A stretch of DNA of 64,000 nt from Blautia obeum ATCC 29174 (GCF_025147765.1 NZ_CP102265.1:265001-329000), one strand, 5' to 3'. Counted from the stretch's first letter, positions 51,640 to 61,858 are shown. The notes: generated by a model not told the origin, from the sequence alone. Translations and numbers: made by a program.

Positions 51640-52578
51640 ATGAAGACAGAGATCACAGAATTATTAGGAATTGAGTATCCGGTGATCCAGGGCGGTATGG
51701 CCTGGGTTGCAGACTATCATCTGGCAGCAGCCGTATCCAATGCGGGTGGCCTTGGGCTGATCGCCGCAGGCGGTGCACCGGCAGAGTGGGTAAGAGAACA
51801 GATCCGCGAGACAAAAAAGCTGACTGACAAACCATTTGGTGTGAACATCATGTTGATGAATCCGGAAGCAGACAAGATTGCAAAGGTAATCCTGGAAGAG
51901 GACATCAAAGTAGTGACAACAGGTGCAGGAAGTCCGGAAAAATACATGGCAGACTGGAAGGCAGCCGGAGTTAAGGTTATTCCTGTCATTGCATCAGTAG
52001 CACTTGCAAAACGTATGGAGCGCTGCGGCGCAGATGCAGTCGTTGCCGAGGGTACTGAGGCCGGAGGACATATTGGAGAGCTTACCACAATGGTACTGGT
52101 TCCGCAGGTTGTCGATGCAGTGAATATCCCGGTGATCGCAGCGGGCGGAATTGCAGATGGCAGAGGTATGGCAGCAGCCTTTATGCTGGGAGCCAGAGGA
52201 ATCCAGATGGGAACTATTTTTGCAGCATCTAAGGAATCTGTGATCCATGAAAATTATAAGAACAGTATTCTTAAAGCAAAAGACATCGACAGCCGTGTAA
52301 CAGGCAGAAGTACGGGACATCCGATCCGTGTTCTTCGCAATGATATGGCACGCAAATATCTGGAAATGGAAAAAGAGGGCGCACCGTTTGAGGAACTGGA
52401 AAAGATGACTCTTGGCAGTCTCAGAAGAGCAGTTCAGGAGGGTGACGCTAAGAATGGCAGCCTGATGGCAGGACAGATCGCAGGTATGATCAAAGAGGAA
52501 CGTTCCTGTGAGGATATTATTAAATCTACTGTATCCGATGCATGCAGACTGATGAATGGAGTAAGTGTAAATGAGTAA
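51640..52578 (+). CDS. fabK: Enoyl-ACP reductase II (FabK, FMN-dependent)
   Basis: A 312-aa flavoprotein of the nitronate-monooxygenase-like TIM-barrel group. It reduces trans-2-enoyl-ACP with NAD(P)H. Motifs are IEYPVIQGGMAWVADYHLAAAVSNAGGLGLIAAG at the start, EGTEAGGHIGE (FMN/phosphate and catalytic His region) and AAGGIADGRGMAAAFMLGARGIQMGT. FabK type is insensitive to triclosan. No fabI is seen. Its end overlaps fabD by eight bases. Confidence 0.94.
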   Translation: MKTEITELLGIEYPVIQGGMAWVADYHLAAAVSNAGGLGLIAAGGAPAEWVREQIRETKKLTDKPFGVNIMLMNPEADKIAKVILEEDIKVVTTGAGSPEKYMADWKAAGVKVIPVIASVALAKRMERCGADAVVAEGTEAGGHIGELTTMVLVPQVVDAVNIPVIAAGGIADGRGMAAAFMLGARGIQMGTIFAASKESVIHENYKNSILKAKDIDSRVTGRSTGHPIRVLRNDMARKYLEMEKEGAPFEELEKMTLGSLRRAVQEGDAKNGSLMAGQIAGMIKEERSCEDIIKSTVSDACRLMNGVSVNE

Positions 52579-53491
52579 GATTGCTTTTATTTATCCGGGA
52601 CAGGGCGCGCAGGCAGTTGGAATGGGAAAAGACTTTTATGAGAAAAGTCCTTTATCCAGGACAATATTTGACCAGGCATCTGAGGCAGTGAATCTCGACC
52701 TTAAGAAGCTTTGCTTTGAAGAAAATGATCTTCTGGATAAAACAGAATATACACAGGTTGCAATGGTGACTGCCTGTCTGGCAATGACAAGAGCTGTTGA
52801 ATCCATGGGACTTCATGCGGATATGACAGCAGGTTTGAGTCTTGGTGAATACTGTGCGATTGCTGTGGCTGGCGGTATGTGTGACCTGGATGCAATCCGT
52901 ACGGTACGCTCCAGAGGAATCTTTATGGAGCATGCAGCACCGGAAGGAAGCGGTGCAATGTCTGCAGTACTTGGTATGGATGCGTCAGTGATCGAAAATG
53001 TCTTAAATGGCAGAGAGGGCGTTTCTATTGCAAACTACAACTGCCCGGGACAGATCGTTATTACTGGTGAGGCAGCTGCGGTTGCTGAGGCAGGAACTGC
53101 TTTAAAAGAAGCAGGAGCAAGAAGAGTACTTCCGCTTAAAGTGAGCGGACCATTCCATTCACCGATGATGAGACCTGCAGGAGAAGAGCTGGCAAAGGTT
53201 TTTGCCAGAGTCAGCATGAATCCTCTGAAGATCCCATATGTGGCGAACATTAATGCAGAAGTGATCACAGACTGTGGAAGAATCGAAGGGCTTCTGGTGG
53301 AACAGGTCAGTGGATCTGTCCGTTGGCAGCAGAGTGTGGAAACCATGATCCGTGAAGGGGTGGACACCTTCGTTGAGATCGGACCTGGCAAAACCCTGAC
53401 AGGTTTCCTTCGTAAGATTGATAAAAATGTAAAAGCTTATCACATTGGCAGCTGGGAAGAAGCAGTTCAGGTGTGTGAGGAATTGAAATAA
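52571..53491 (+). CDS. fabD: Malonyl-CoA:ACP transacylase
   Basis: A 306-aa transacylase that moves malonyl from CoA to ACP. The active-site Ser is in GLSLGEYCAI (near residue 90), the His in VSGPFHSPMM (near 200), and the start IAFIYPGQGAQAVGMGKDFYE is the family hallmark. It overlaps the fabK end, so translation is coupled. Confidence 0.96.
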   Translation: MSKIAFIYPGQGAQAVGMGKDFYEKSPLSRTIFDQASEAVNLDLKKLCFEENDLLDKTEYTQVAMVTACLAMTRAVESMGLHADMTAGLSLGEYCAIAVAGGMCDLDAIRTVRSRGIFMEHAAPEGSGAMSAVLGMDASVIENVLNGREGVSIANYNCPGQIVITGEAAAVAEAGTALKEAGARRVLPLKVSGPFHSPMMRPAGEELAKVFARVSMNPLKIPYVANINAEVITDCGRIEGLLVEQVSGSVRWQQSVETMIREGVDTFVEIGPGKTLTGFLRKIDKNVKAYHIGSWEEAVQVCEELK

Positions 53492-53553
53492 AATTTGATA
53501 AGACCGGATAAAGGTACATCTGGTCACAGCAGATGCCGAGAGGAGAGAAATAA

Positions 53554-54303
53554 GTGGCAGAGCAGAGTAAGAAGAAAGTTGCTGTTGTAACAGGTGCTTC
53601 CAGAGGAATCGGAAGAGCCATTGCCCTGGAGCTTGCTTCCAGAGGTGCAGCAGTTGTAATCAATTATAACGGTTCTGAGGAACGGGCACGAGAAGTGCAG
53701 AAAGAGATTGAGGAAAAAGGCGGCGAGGCTGAGATCAGACAGTGGAATGTTGCGGATTATAAAGCCTGTGAAAGTGCCGTAAAGGACATTGTAAAAACTC
53801 ATGGAAGCATTGATATTCTGGTAAACAATGCCGGAATCACAAAAGACGGACTTCTGATGGGAATGTCAGAAGAAGATTTTGATCAGGTGATCGATATCAA
53901 CCTCAAGGGAACTTTCAATATGATGCGTTTTGTTTCCAGACAGATGCTCCGTCAGCGTTCAGGACGTATGATCAGCATGGCATCTGTTGTAGGGATCGCA
54001 GGAAATGCCGGACAGGCAAATTATGCGGCATCCAAAGCAGGAATTATTGGTATGACCAAAAGTGCGGCAAGGGAGCTTGCCTCCCGAGGAATCACGGTAA
54101 ATGCCGTTGCTCCGGGATTTATTGAGACAGAGATGACAGCAGTATTATCTGAAGAAGTAAAAAAAGCATCTGCTGCACAGATTCCGCTGGGACATTTCGG
54201 CAGACCGGAAGACATTGCAAAAGCAGTAGCTTTTCTGGCATCTGACGATGCAGCATACATTACCGGACAGGTAATTCAGGTTGATGGAGGAATGGTCATA
54301 TGA
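53554..54303 (+). CDS. fabG: 3-oxoacyl-ACP reductase
   Basis: A 249-aa short-chain dehydrogenase that reduces 3-oxoacyl-ACP with NADPH. The cofactor motif is VTGASRGIGRAIA, the NNAG element is at ~90, and the catalytic Ser-Tyr-Lys lie in SMASVVG...ANYAASKAGIIG. It ends with GQVIQVDGGMVI as in FabG. It starts at GTG 53554 after GAGAGGAG and overlaps fabF by four bases. Confidence 0.96.
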   Translation: MAEQSKKKVAVVTGASRGIGRAIALELASRGAAVVINYNGSEERAREVQKEIEEKGGEAEIRQWNVADYKACESAVKDIVKTHGSIDILVNNAGITKDGLLMGMSEEDFDQVIDINLKGTFNMMRFVSRQMLRQRSGRMISMASVVGIAGNAGQANYAASKAGIIGMTKSAARELASRGITVNAVAPGFIETEMTAVLSEEVKKASAAQIPLGHFGRPEDIAKAVAFLASDDAAYITGQVIQVDGGMVI

Positions 54304-55541
54304 GTAAGAGAAGAGTAGTTGTAACCGGACTTGGCGCCGTTACTCCTATTGGAAATAATGTTGAGGATTTCTGGGCAGGAATCCGTGAAGGAAAAGTCGG
54401 CATCGGACCGATCACAAAATTTGATACAACAGATTACAAGGTAAAGATCGCAGCAGAAGTTAAGGATTTTAATGCAAAAGATCATATGGATCCGAGAGCC
54501 GCAAGACGTATGGATCCATTCTGCCAGTATGCAGTGACAGCAGCAAAAGAAGCTTTTGAGGATGCTGGCCTTGATATGGAAAAAGAGGATTCTTTCCGTG
54601 TGGGTGTTATTGTTGGTTCTGGTATCGGAAGTCTTCCGCAGGTAGAAAACAACTATGAAAAGATCCTCACCAAGGGACCTGGAAAAGTAAATCCACTGAT
54701 GGTTCCGATGATGATCTCCAACATGGCTGCAGGAAATATTTCTATTCAGCTGGGACTCCGCGGCAAATGTACAGATGTTGTGACAGCCTGTGCATCCGGA
54801 ACACACAGCATTGGTGATGCATTCCGTGCAATTCAGTATGGGGATGCGGAAATCATGCTGGCAGGTGGAACCGAGAGTTGTATCTGTCCGACAGGAGTGG
54901 CTGGCTTTACCGCACTTACAGCACTGACCAAGACCGAAGATGTCGCAAGAGCATCTATTCCATTTGACAAAGACAGAAGTGGTTTTGTACTTGGAGAAGG
55001 TGCCGGAATCGTAGTTCTTGAAGAACTGGAGCATGCGAAGGCAAGAGGAGCAAGAATCTATGCCGAGCTGGTTGGCTACGGTGCAACAGCAGATGCTTTC
55101 CACATCACTTCTCCTGCAGAGGACGGAGCAGGCGCAGCCAGAGCAATGGAGCTTGCAATGGAAGAAGCTGGTGTTCAGCCATCTGAGGTAGAATACATTA
55201 ACGCGCATGGAACGAGTACGCATCACAATGACCTGTTTGAGACAAGAGCGATCCACAAAGCATTTGGAGATGCGGCAAAAAATCTGGTTGTAAATTCTAC
55301 AAAATCCATGATCGGACATCTTCTTGGTGCAGCCGGTGGAGTGGAATTTGTGACCTGCGTTAAATCTCTGGAAGAGGGATTTATCCACCAGACAGTTGGA
55401 ACAACAGATCCGGACGAAGAGTGTGATCTGAACTATGCGATCGGTGCTCCGGTAGAAAAAGAGATCCATTATGCAATGAGCAATTCTCTTGGCTTTGGCG
55501 GACACAATGCGACACTTCTTGTAAAGAAATATGAGGGTTGA
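54300..55541 (+). CDS. fabF: 3-oxoacyl-ACP synthase II
   Basis: A 413-aa elongating ketosynthase. The catalytic set is Cys164 (VVTACASGTHSIGDA), His in NAHGTSTHHND and His in SMIGHLLGAAGG, as expected for FabF. It begins with KRRVVVTGLGAVTPIGNNVEDFW. Start and stop overlap the flanking fabG and accB genes. Confidence 0.96.
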   Translation: MSKRRVVVTGLGAVTPIGNNVEDFWAGIREGKVGIGPITKFDTTDYKVKIAAEVKDFNAKDHMDPRAARRMDPFCQYAVTAAKEAFEDAGLDMEKEDSFRVGVIVGSGIGSLPQVENNYEKILTKGPGKVNPLMVPMMISNMAAGNISIQLGLRGKCTDVVTACASGTHSIGDAFRAIQYGDAEIMLAGGTESCICPTGVAGFTALTALTKTEDVARASIPFDKDRSGFVLGEGAGIVVLEELEHAKARGARIYAELVGYGATADAFHITSPAEDGAGAARAMELAMEEAGVQPSEVEYINAHGTSTHHNDLFETRAIHKAFGDAAKNLVVNSTKSMIGHLLGAAGGVEFVTCVKSLEEGFIHQTVGTTDPDEECDLNYAIGAPVEKEIHYAMSNSLGFGGHNATLLVKKYEG

Positions 55542-55546
55542 TAATT

Positions 55547-56017
55547 ATGGAATTTGAAAATCTTCTTACATTAATAAAAACAGTATCAGATTCTGAACTG
55601 ACAGATTTTGATTACGAAGAAAATGGTACCCGCATCCGACTGAAGAAGAAAAAAGAAACCGTTGTGGTTTCTGGCACTTCTTCAAATGTACCGGTTATGG
55701 GACTCCAAACAGTGCAGCCGTTGGGACAGATCACGGAATCAGAAGAAAAGATAGAGAAAGATATTGCAGATGGTGAACCAGAGGGTATGCTTATAAAATC
55801 TCCTCTTGTGGGAACTTTTTATGCAGCACCTGCCGAGGATGCAGATCCGTTTGTTTCTGTTGGAGATCAGGTCAAAAAAGGTCAGACGCTTGCCATCGTG
55901 GAAGCAATGAAACTGATGAACGAGATTGAAAGTGATTTTGACGGTAAAGTTGCGGAAATTTATGTGGAAAACGGACAGGCAGTGGAGTATGGACAGCCGT
56001 TGTTCCGGATTGCATAA
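55547..56017 (+). CDS. accB: Biotin carboxyl carrier protein of acetyl-CoA carboxylase
   Basis: A 156-aa carrier. The N-terminal ~40 residues precede a variable linker, and residues ~80-156 form the biotinyl domain with the modified Lys122 in VEAMKLMNEIES. ATG 55547 (nine bases from GAGGG) is preferred over a TTG overlapping the fabF stop. It links AccC and the carboxyltransferase encoded further on. Confidence 0.94.
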   Translation: MEFENLLTLIKTVSDSELTDFDYEENGTRIRLKKKKETVVVSGTSSNVPVMGLQTVQPLGQITESEEKIEKDIADGEPEGMLIKSPLVGTFYAAPAEDADPFVSVGDQVKKGQTLAIVEAMKLMNEIESDFDGKVAEIYVENGQAVEYGQPLFRIA

Positions 56018-56110
56018 ATTCAGGGTATAAACCTGAAAAAATGTGGATCATTCGAATGTACAGAGAAATTAATGTGGATAAACGAAGTTTCCATTGTAGG
56101 AGTATAGATT

Positions 56111-56539
56111 ATGAATAAATTAGGAGTAAAAGAAATTGAACAGATTCTTCCTCACAGACATCCATTTCTTCTTGTGGATTATATCGAGGATTATGAGCCG
56201 GGCAAATTTGCTGTCGGTTATAAATGCGTGACTTTCCGTGAGGACTTTTTTAAAGGACATTTCCCACAGGAACCGGTAATGCCGGGTGTCCTGATGGTGG
56301 AAGCTCTTGCGCAGACAGGCGCTGTGGCAATCTTAAGCCTGGAAGAAAACAAAGGCAAGATTGCATACTTTGGCGGGATCAAGAACTGCAGATTCCGTGG
56401 AAAAGTTGTTCCGGGGGATAAACTTCGTCTGGAAACAACGATCATCAAATGCAAAGGACCGGTTGGTGTCGGTCATGCAGTTGCAAGTGTTGACGGCAAA
56501 GTGGTAGTTGATGCAGAACTGACTTTTATGATTGGATAG
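56111..56539 (+). CDS. fabZ: 3-hydroxyacyl-ACP dehydratase
   Basis: A 142-aa hot-dog-fold dehydratase. The catalytic His is in FFKGHFPQEPVMPGVLMVEALAQ and the following Glu in the same helix. The start has the FabZ signature LPHRHPFLLVD. The 93-bp gap after accB holds no gene. SD GTAGGAG. Confidence 0.95.
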   Translation: MNKLGVKEIEQILPHRHPFLLVDYIEDYEPGKFAVGYKCVTFREDFFKGHFPQEPVMPGVLMVEALAQTGAVAILSLEENKGKIAYFGGIKNCRFRGKVVPGDKLRLETTIIKCKGPVGVGHAVASVDGKVVVDAELTFMIG

Positions 56540-56549
56540 GTGACACACT

Positions 56550-57896
56550 ATGATTAAAAAAGTGCTGATTGCGAATCGAGGGGAGATTGCAGTACGGATC
56601 ATCCGCGCATGCAGAGAAATGGGAATAGAGACGGTTGCTGTTTATTCAGAGGCAGACAGAGATGCACTTCATACTCAGCTTGCGGATGAGGCAGTCTGCA
56701 TCGGACCGGCACCGTCATCCGAGAGCTATCTCAGCATGGAAAATATCATCAGTGCAACGATCGTTACAGGTGCGGATGCAATTCATCCGGGATTTGGTTT
56801 CCTTTCCGAAAACAGTCGTTTTGCGGAACTCTGTGAACAGTGCAATATTACATTTATCGGGCCGCCGTCAACTGTGATCGCAAGTCTTGGAAACAAGCAG
56901 GCGGCAAAAAATACAATGGCAAATGCAGGGGTTCCGATCATTCCTGGTGGCAAAAATCCAATCTATACAGTAGAAGAGGGAATGAAGGAAGCCGAAACGA
57001 TCGGTTATCCGGTCATCATCAAAGCTGCTCTTGGTGGAGGCGGCAAGGGAATGCGAGTTGCTGATACACCGGCAGATTTTGAAGAAAGTTTCCGTACCGC
57101 ACAGAAAGAAACGCAGATGGCTTTTGGCGATTCTACGATGTACGTGGAGCATTTTGTACGTCATCCAAGACATATTGAATTTCAGATCATGGCAGATAAA
57201 TTCGGTAATGTAATTCACCTGGGGGAACGTGATTGTTCCATTCAGAGAAATCATCAGAAGATGATCGAGGAGTCCCCATGTGAGGTGATCTCCGATGAAC
57301 TTCGTGCCAGAATGGGAGAGGCAGCGGTGAAAGCGGCAAAAGCAGCCGGGTATGAAAATGCCGGAACGATTGAATTCCTTCTTGATAAAGAAGGCAGATT
57401 TTATTTTATGGAAATGAATACCCGAATTCAGGTGGAGCATCCGGTTACGGAGTGGGTGACAGGTGTGGATCTTGTCAAAGAGCAGATCCGCATTGCATCC
57501 GGGCTTCCACTATCCTGTAAGCAGGAAGATATTCAGCTGACAGGGCATGCGATTGAATGCCGGATCAACGCAGAAAATCCATCCAAAGGTTTTCGTCCGT
57601 CACCAGGAACGATCACGGACATGTATTTTCCAGGAGGAAAAGGAATCCGTATTGATTCCGCTGTGTACAGTGGATATACGATCCCACCGTATTATGATTC
57701 CATGATCGCGAAGGTGATCGTGTGGGCGAAGAACCGTACCGAAGCAATCCGTAAGATGCAGAGTGCGCTTGGTGAAGTGATCATAGAGGGAATCGATACC
57801 AATGTAGACTATCAGTATGAAATCCTGGATCATCCGGATTTTCAGTCAGGAAATACAGATGTAGAATTCATCGAAAGAATGGAAGCAGATAAATAA
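56550..57896 (+). CDS. accC: Biotin carboxylase subunit of acetyl-CoA carboxylase
   Basis: A 448-aa ATP-grasp enzyme that carboxylates biotin on AccB. It begins KKVLIANRGEIAVRIIRACREMG, with the glycine-rich ATP loop KAALGGGGKGMR (near residue 155), the catalytic block EMNTRIQVEHPVTE and HAIECRINAE. It is of normal length. It lies ten bases after fabZ. Confidence 0.96.
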   Translation: MIKKVLIANRGEIAVRIIRACREMGIETVAVYSEADRDALHTQLADEAVCIGPAPSSESYLSMENIISATIVTGADAIHPGFGFLSENSRFAELCEQCNITFIGPPSTVIASLGNKQAAKNTMANAGVPIIPGGKNPIYTVEEGMKEAETIGYPVIIKAALGGGGKGMRVADTPADFEESFRTAQKETQMAFGDSTMYVEHFVRHPRHIEFQIMADKFGNVIHLGERDCSIQRNHQKMIEESPCEVISDELRARMGEAAVKAAKAAGYENAGTIEFLLDKEGRFYFMEMNTRIQVEHPVTEWVTGVDLVKEQIRIASGLPLSCKQEDIQLTGHAIECRINAENPSKGFRPSPGTITDMYFPGGKGIRIDSAVYSGYTIPPYYDSMIAKVIVWAKNRTEAIRKMQSALGEVIIEGIDTNVDYQYEILDHPDFQSGNTDVEFIERMEADK

Positions 57897-57959
57897 AGTG
57901 TTACTGTAAACGGAGTGAACAGTAACGTATAGTTTTGGTATTAACAGGAGTGAACGATC

Positions 57960-59762
57960 ATGAAGTTGGATAACATGTTCAAAAAGACAAGAATTGTTTC
58001 CAGAATACAGAGCCATAGTGCGGTCCGTGCTTCCAGGCCGGAGGTACCGGAAGGACTTCTTCGTAAATGTAACAAGTGCGGAGCTGCCATCATTGCAGAA
58101 GATGTAAAACAGGGATATTATATCTGTCCGAAATGCGGAGGATATTTCCGCGTACATGCATATCGCAGAATCCAGATGGTGATCGATGAGGGAACTTTTG
58201 AGGAATGGAATCAGGATCTGATCGGTGGAAATCCTGTAAATTACAAAGGGTATCCGGAAAAAGTACAGGCACTTCAGGAGAAGACCGGGCTCAAAGAGGC
58301 TGTTGTCACAGGCAAAGGCAAAATAAATGGCAGAGATACTGTGATCGCAGTCTGCGATGGAAGATTCCTGATGGCAAGCATGGGCTGGGCAGTTGGCGAA
58401 AAAATCACCAGAGCAGTAGAACGTGCAACGGAGGAAAAACTTCCCGTTATCATTTTTGCCTGTTCCGGTGGTGCCAGAATGCAGGAAGGGATCACATCTC
58501 TGATGCAGATGGCAAAAACTTCCGCGGCGCTGGAACGTCACAGCAAGGCCGGACTGCTTTATGTAAGTGTTTTGACAGAACCTACGACAGGTGGTGTGAC
58601 GGCAAGTTTTGCGATGCTGGGGGATATCATTCTGGCGGAACCAGGTGCACTGATCGGTTTCGCAGGTCCGCGTGTCATTGAGCAGACTCTTCGTCAGAAA
58701 CTGCCGAAAGGATTTCAGAGAGCAGAATTTCTGGTTGAGCATGGTTTTGTAGATGATATTGTAAGGCGTGAGAATCTGAGGGAAACACTTGGTAAGATCC
58801 TGGAGATACATGCGGTATCCTGGAAAACAGAAAACAGGATCAGAACGGATGCAGCTGAATTACATCACTCGAGTGATTCTGAAGCAGGTTTTGAAAACCT
58901 GGTAAATGACAAGTGTGATTCTGACAAGGGTAACTCCGACAAAGGAGATTCCAGTCTGATTAACGCTGGCATCAACCCTTACCTCACAGCCTGGGATCGT
59001 GTACAGATCTCACGCAAGATTGACCGTCCATCCGGCAGTGATTATATAGAAGCACTTTTTACGGATTTTATGGAATTTCATGGAGACCGAAATTACGGAG
59101 ATGATAAGGCAATCATTGGTGGAATCGCAAAATTTCATGGAAAACCGGTCACTGTTATCGTGCAGGAAAAAGGAACCAACACCAAAGAAAACATTGCACA
59201 CAATTTCGGCATGCCGATGCCGGAAGGATATCGCAAGGCGCTGCGCCTGATGAAGCAGGCAGAAAAGTTTCAGCGTCCGGTAATCTGTTTTGTGGATACG
59301 CCGGGAGCTTTCTGTGGTATCGAGGCAGAGGAACGAGGACAGGGCGAGGCTATTGCCCGTAATCTCTGGGAGCTTGCCGGACTGAAAACACCGGTTCTGT
59401 CTATTGTGACAGGAGAAGGTGGAAGCGGTGGGGCACTTGCCCTGGCAGCAGGTGATCAGGTATGGATGTTGGAGAATTCCATATATTCTATTCTTTCACC
59501 GGAAGGATTTGCAAGTATTCTCTGGAAGGACAGTACTAAGGCAAAAGAAGCTGCCGCGGTCATGAAACTGACAGCATCGGATCTGTATGAGAAAGGAATC
59601 ATTGAGCAGGTGATTCCTGAACCGGAGAATCTGACACCGGAAAGTATGTGGCAGGTGGCTGAACGCCTGAACGATAAAATCTGTACTTTCCTTCAAAAAT
59701 ATACATCTCTTTCCGAGGAAGAGCTTCTCGAAACAAGATACGCCCGTTTTCGTAAGTTCTGA
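57960..59762 (+). CDS. accDA: Fused acetyl-CoA carboxylase carboxyltransferase beta-alpha (AccD-AccA)
   Basis: A 600-aa single chain holding both carboxyltransferase subunits. Residues 1-~295 are AccD, with zinc ligands Cys37, Cys40, Cys56 and Cys59 and the GGARMQEGITSLMQM carboxylase block. A polar linker (~300-334, rich in Asp, Ser, Lys and Gly) joins it to AccA (~335-600), which has the FHGDRNYGDDKAIIGG and GEGGSGGALALAAGD blocks. Both halves look complete. It transfers CO2 from biotin to acetyl-CoA, giving malonyl-CoA. Most bacteria keep accD and accA separate. Last gene of the operon. Confidence 0.93.
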   Translation: MKLDNMFKKTRIVSRIQSHSAVRASRPEVPEGLLRKCNKCGAAIIAEDVKQGYYICPKCGGYFRVHAYRRIQMVIDEGTFEEWNQDLIGGNPVNYKGYPEKVQALQEKTGLKEAVVTGKGKINGRDTVIAVCDGRFLMASMGWAVGEKITRAVERATEEKLPVIIFACSGGARMQEGITSLMQMAKTSAALERHSKAGLLYVSVLTEPTTGGVTASFAMLGDIILAEPGALIGFAGPRVIEQTLRQKLPKGFQRAEFLVEHGFVDDIVRRENLRETLGKILEIHAVSWKTENRIRTDAAELHHSSDSEAGFENLVNDKCDSDKGNSDKGDSSLINAGINPYLTAWDRVQISRKIDRPSGSDYIEALFTDFMEFHGDRNYGDDKAIIGGIAKFHGKPVTVIVQEKGTNTKENIAHNFGMPMPEGYRKALRLMKQAEKFQRPVICFVDTPGAFCGIEAEERGQGEAIARNLWELAGLKTPVLSIVTGEGGSGGALALAAGDQVWMLENSIYSILSPEGFASILWKDSTKAKEAAAVMKLTASDLYEKGIIEQVIPEPENLTPESMWQVAERLNDKICTFLQKYTSLSEEELLETRYARFRKF

Positions 59763-59851
59763 ATTGAAATATCACGCGACTCACTTCTTTCACTTTTCCT
59801 ACATTATATAGAAAAAGGCGCGCAGGAAAAGAAAAATATCTGGGACAGAAA

Positions 59852-59889
59852 AGGAAAAGTGTGGAAAAACCGAACACTTTTCTTTTTTT
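59852..59889 (+). terminator. Terminator of the fatty-acid operon
   Basis: GGAAAAGTGT pairs with ACACTTTTC and is followed by a long T run. The rest of 59763-59956 holds a TATAAT at 59918-59923 with no good -35, a possible ftsH promoter. Confidence 0.8.
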
Positions 59890-59956
59890 GTCTATACAAA
59901 AGGACAGAAACTGGAATTATAATATATAAAAAGAAGAAAAATCGGAGGAGACACGA

Positions 59957-61858
59957 ATGAAAGAAGTAAAATCGCCAAAGAAGCCGTTACTTTATTATTA
60001 TGGAATCGTGCTTCTGATCATAATTGTTTTTAATGTGCTTGTAACCCCGATGCTCACAAAAACAATGGTCAAAGAAGTCGATTATGGAACTTTTATGTCG
60101 AAGATCGAAGATAAAAAGATTGATGATGTCCAGATTGAGGATAATCAGATCCTTTTTACAGATAAAGATGATAAAAATACCATCTATAAAACAGGCGTGA
60201 TGGAAGACCCGACTTTGACAGAACGTCTTTACAAGGCTGGTGCAAAATTCTCAAAAGAGATCGATCAGCAACTGTCACCGGTTGCAGGCTTTCTGCTGAC
60301 AGGAGTACTTCCTCTGATCATCTTTATTGCCCTGGGACAGTACCTGAGCCGCAAAATGATGAATCAGATGGGCGGTAAGAATTCCATGGCATTTGGAATG
60401 GGAAAAAGCAATGCCAAAGTTTATGTACCGTCAACCGAAGGTATCCGCTTCAGTGATGTAGCCGGTGAAGAAGAAGCAAAAGAAAATCTGCAGGAAATCG
60501 TTGATTATCTGCATAATCCGGAGAAATACACCAAGGTGGGAGCTTCCATGCCGAAAGGTGTTCTGCTTGTCGGCCCTCCAGGTACCGGTAAAACCATGCT
60601 GGCAAAAGCAGTAGCCGGAGAATCCAATGTACCGTTCTTCTCGATGTCCGGTTCTGAATTTGTGGAAATGTTTGTTGGTATGGGTGCTTCCAAGGTTCGT
60701 GATCTCTTTAAACAGGCAAAGGAAAAAGCACCTTGTATCGTATTCATTGATGAGATCGATGCTATCGGTAAGAAACGAGACGGACAGATGGCAGGTGGAA
60801 ACGATGAACGTGAGCAGACTCTGAACCAGCTGCTTACTGAGATGGATGGTTTTGAGGGAAATAACGGTGTTATTATTCTGGCAGCAACCAACCGTCCGGA
60901 ATCTCTTGACCCGGCACTGACCCGTCCGGGCCGTTTTGACCGCCGTGTACCTGTAGAACTTCCGGATCTTGAAGGTCGTGAAGCAATCCTTAAAGTACAT
61001 GCAAAAAAAGTTCAGCTTTCTGACGATGTGGATTTCCATACGATCGCAAGAATGGCCTCAGGAGCTTCCGGTGCAGAGCTTGCCAATATTGTAAATGAGG
61101 CAGCTCTTCGTGCTGTTCGTGATAATCGTGAAGTAGTCACAGAAGCAGATCTGGAAGAAAGTATTGAAGTTGTTATTGCAGGATATCAGAAGAAAAATGC
61201 GGTACTTTCAGATCAGGAGAAAAAGGTAGTCGCATATCATGAGATTGGACACGCTCTTGTAGCAGCAATGCAGACACATTCTGCACCGGTTCAGAAGATT
61301 ACGATCATTCCAAGAACTTCTGGTGCGCTTGGTTATACCATGCAGGTAGAGCAGGGAGACAAATATCTTCTGACAAAGCAGGAACTGGAAAATAAGATTG
61401 CAACATTTACCGGTGGCCGTGCTGCAGAGGAAGTGGTATTTGGTGAGATAACAACCGGCGCATCCAATGATATTGAACAGGCAACCAAGATTGCCCGGGC
61501 CATGATCACCCGCTATGGTATGAGTGATGACTTTGATATGGTGGCTATGGAAACCGTGACAAATCAGTATCTTGGCGGTGACGCATCCCTGGCATGCTCT
61601 GCGGATACGCAGAATGAGATTGATCGTAAGGTTGTGGAACTGGTTAAGAGAGAGCATGAGAAAGCGAAAAAAATTCTTCTTGATAACCGTCAGAAACTGG
61701 ATGAGTTATCCAATTATCTCTATGAAAAAGAGACGATCACAGGAGATGAATTTATGGCAATCCTGAATGGCGAGGCAAAAAAAGAGACAAATACAGAAAC
61801 GAAAATAGAATCAGGAGCTGAGAAGAAGGAGGCGGATGCAGATGAACAGACGATCTGA
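59957..61858 (+). CDS. ftsH: ATP-dependent zinc metalloprotease FtsH
   Basis: A 633-aa membrane AAA+ protease that degrades misfolded or regulatory membrane and cytosolic proteins. Two N-terminal helices (~15-35 and ~110-130) flank a small external domain. Walker A GPPGTGKT starts at residue 206, Walker B is IVFIDEIDAIG, the second region of homology NRPESLDPALTRPGRFDRR, and the zinc site H428EIGH. The C-terminal tail is acidic and Lys/Glu-rich. SD CGGAGGAG. Confidence 0.97.
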   Translation: MKEVKSPKKPLLYYYGIVLLIIIVFNVLVTPMLTKTMVKEVDYGTFMSKIEDKKIDDVQIEDNQILFTDKDDKNTIYKTGVMEDPTLTERLYKAGAKFSKEIDQQLSPVAGFLLTGVLPLIIFIALGQYLSRKMMNQMGGKNSMAFGMGKSNAKVYVPSTEGIRFSDVAGEEEAKENLQEIVDYLHNPEKYTKVGASMPKGVLLVGPPGTGKTMLAKAVAGESNVPFFSMSGSEFVEMFVGMGASKVRDLFKQAKEKAPCIVFIDEIDAIGKKRDGQMAGGNDEREQTLNQLLTEMDGFEGNNGVIILAATNRPESLDPALTRPGRFDRRVPVELPDLEGREAILKVHAKKVQLSDDVDFHTIARMASGASGAELANIVNEAALRAVRDNREVVTEADLEESIEVVIAGYQKKNAVLSDQEKKVVAYHEIGHALVAAMQTHSAPVQKITIIPRTSGALGYTMQVEQGDKYLLTKQELENKIATFTGGRAAEEVVFGEITTGASNDIEQATKIARAMITRYGMSDDFDMVAMETVTNQYLGGDASLACSADTQNEIDRKVVELVKREHEKAKKILLDNRQKLDELSNYLYEKETITGDEFMAILNGEAKKETNTETKIESGAEKKEADADEQTI

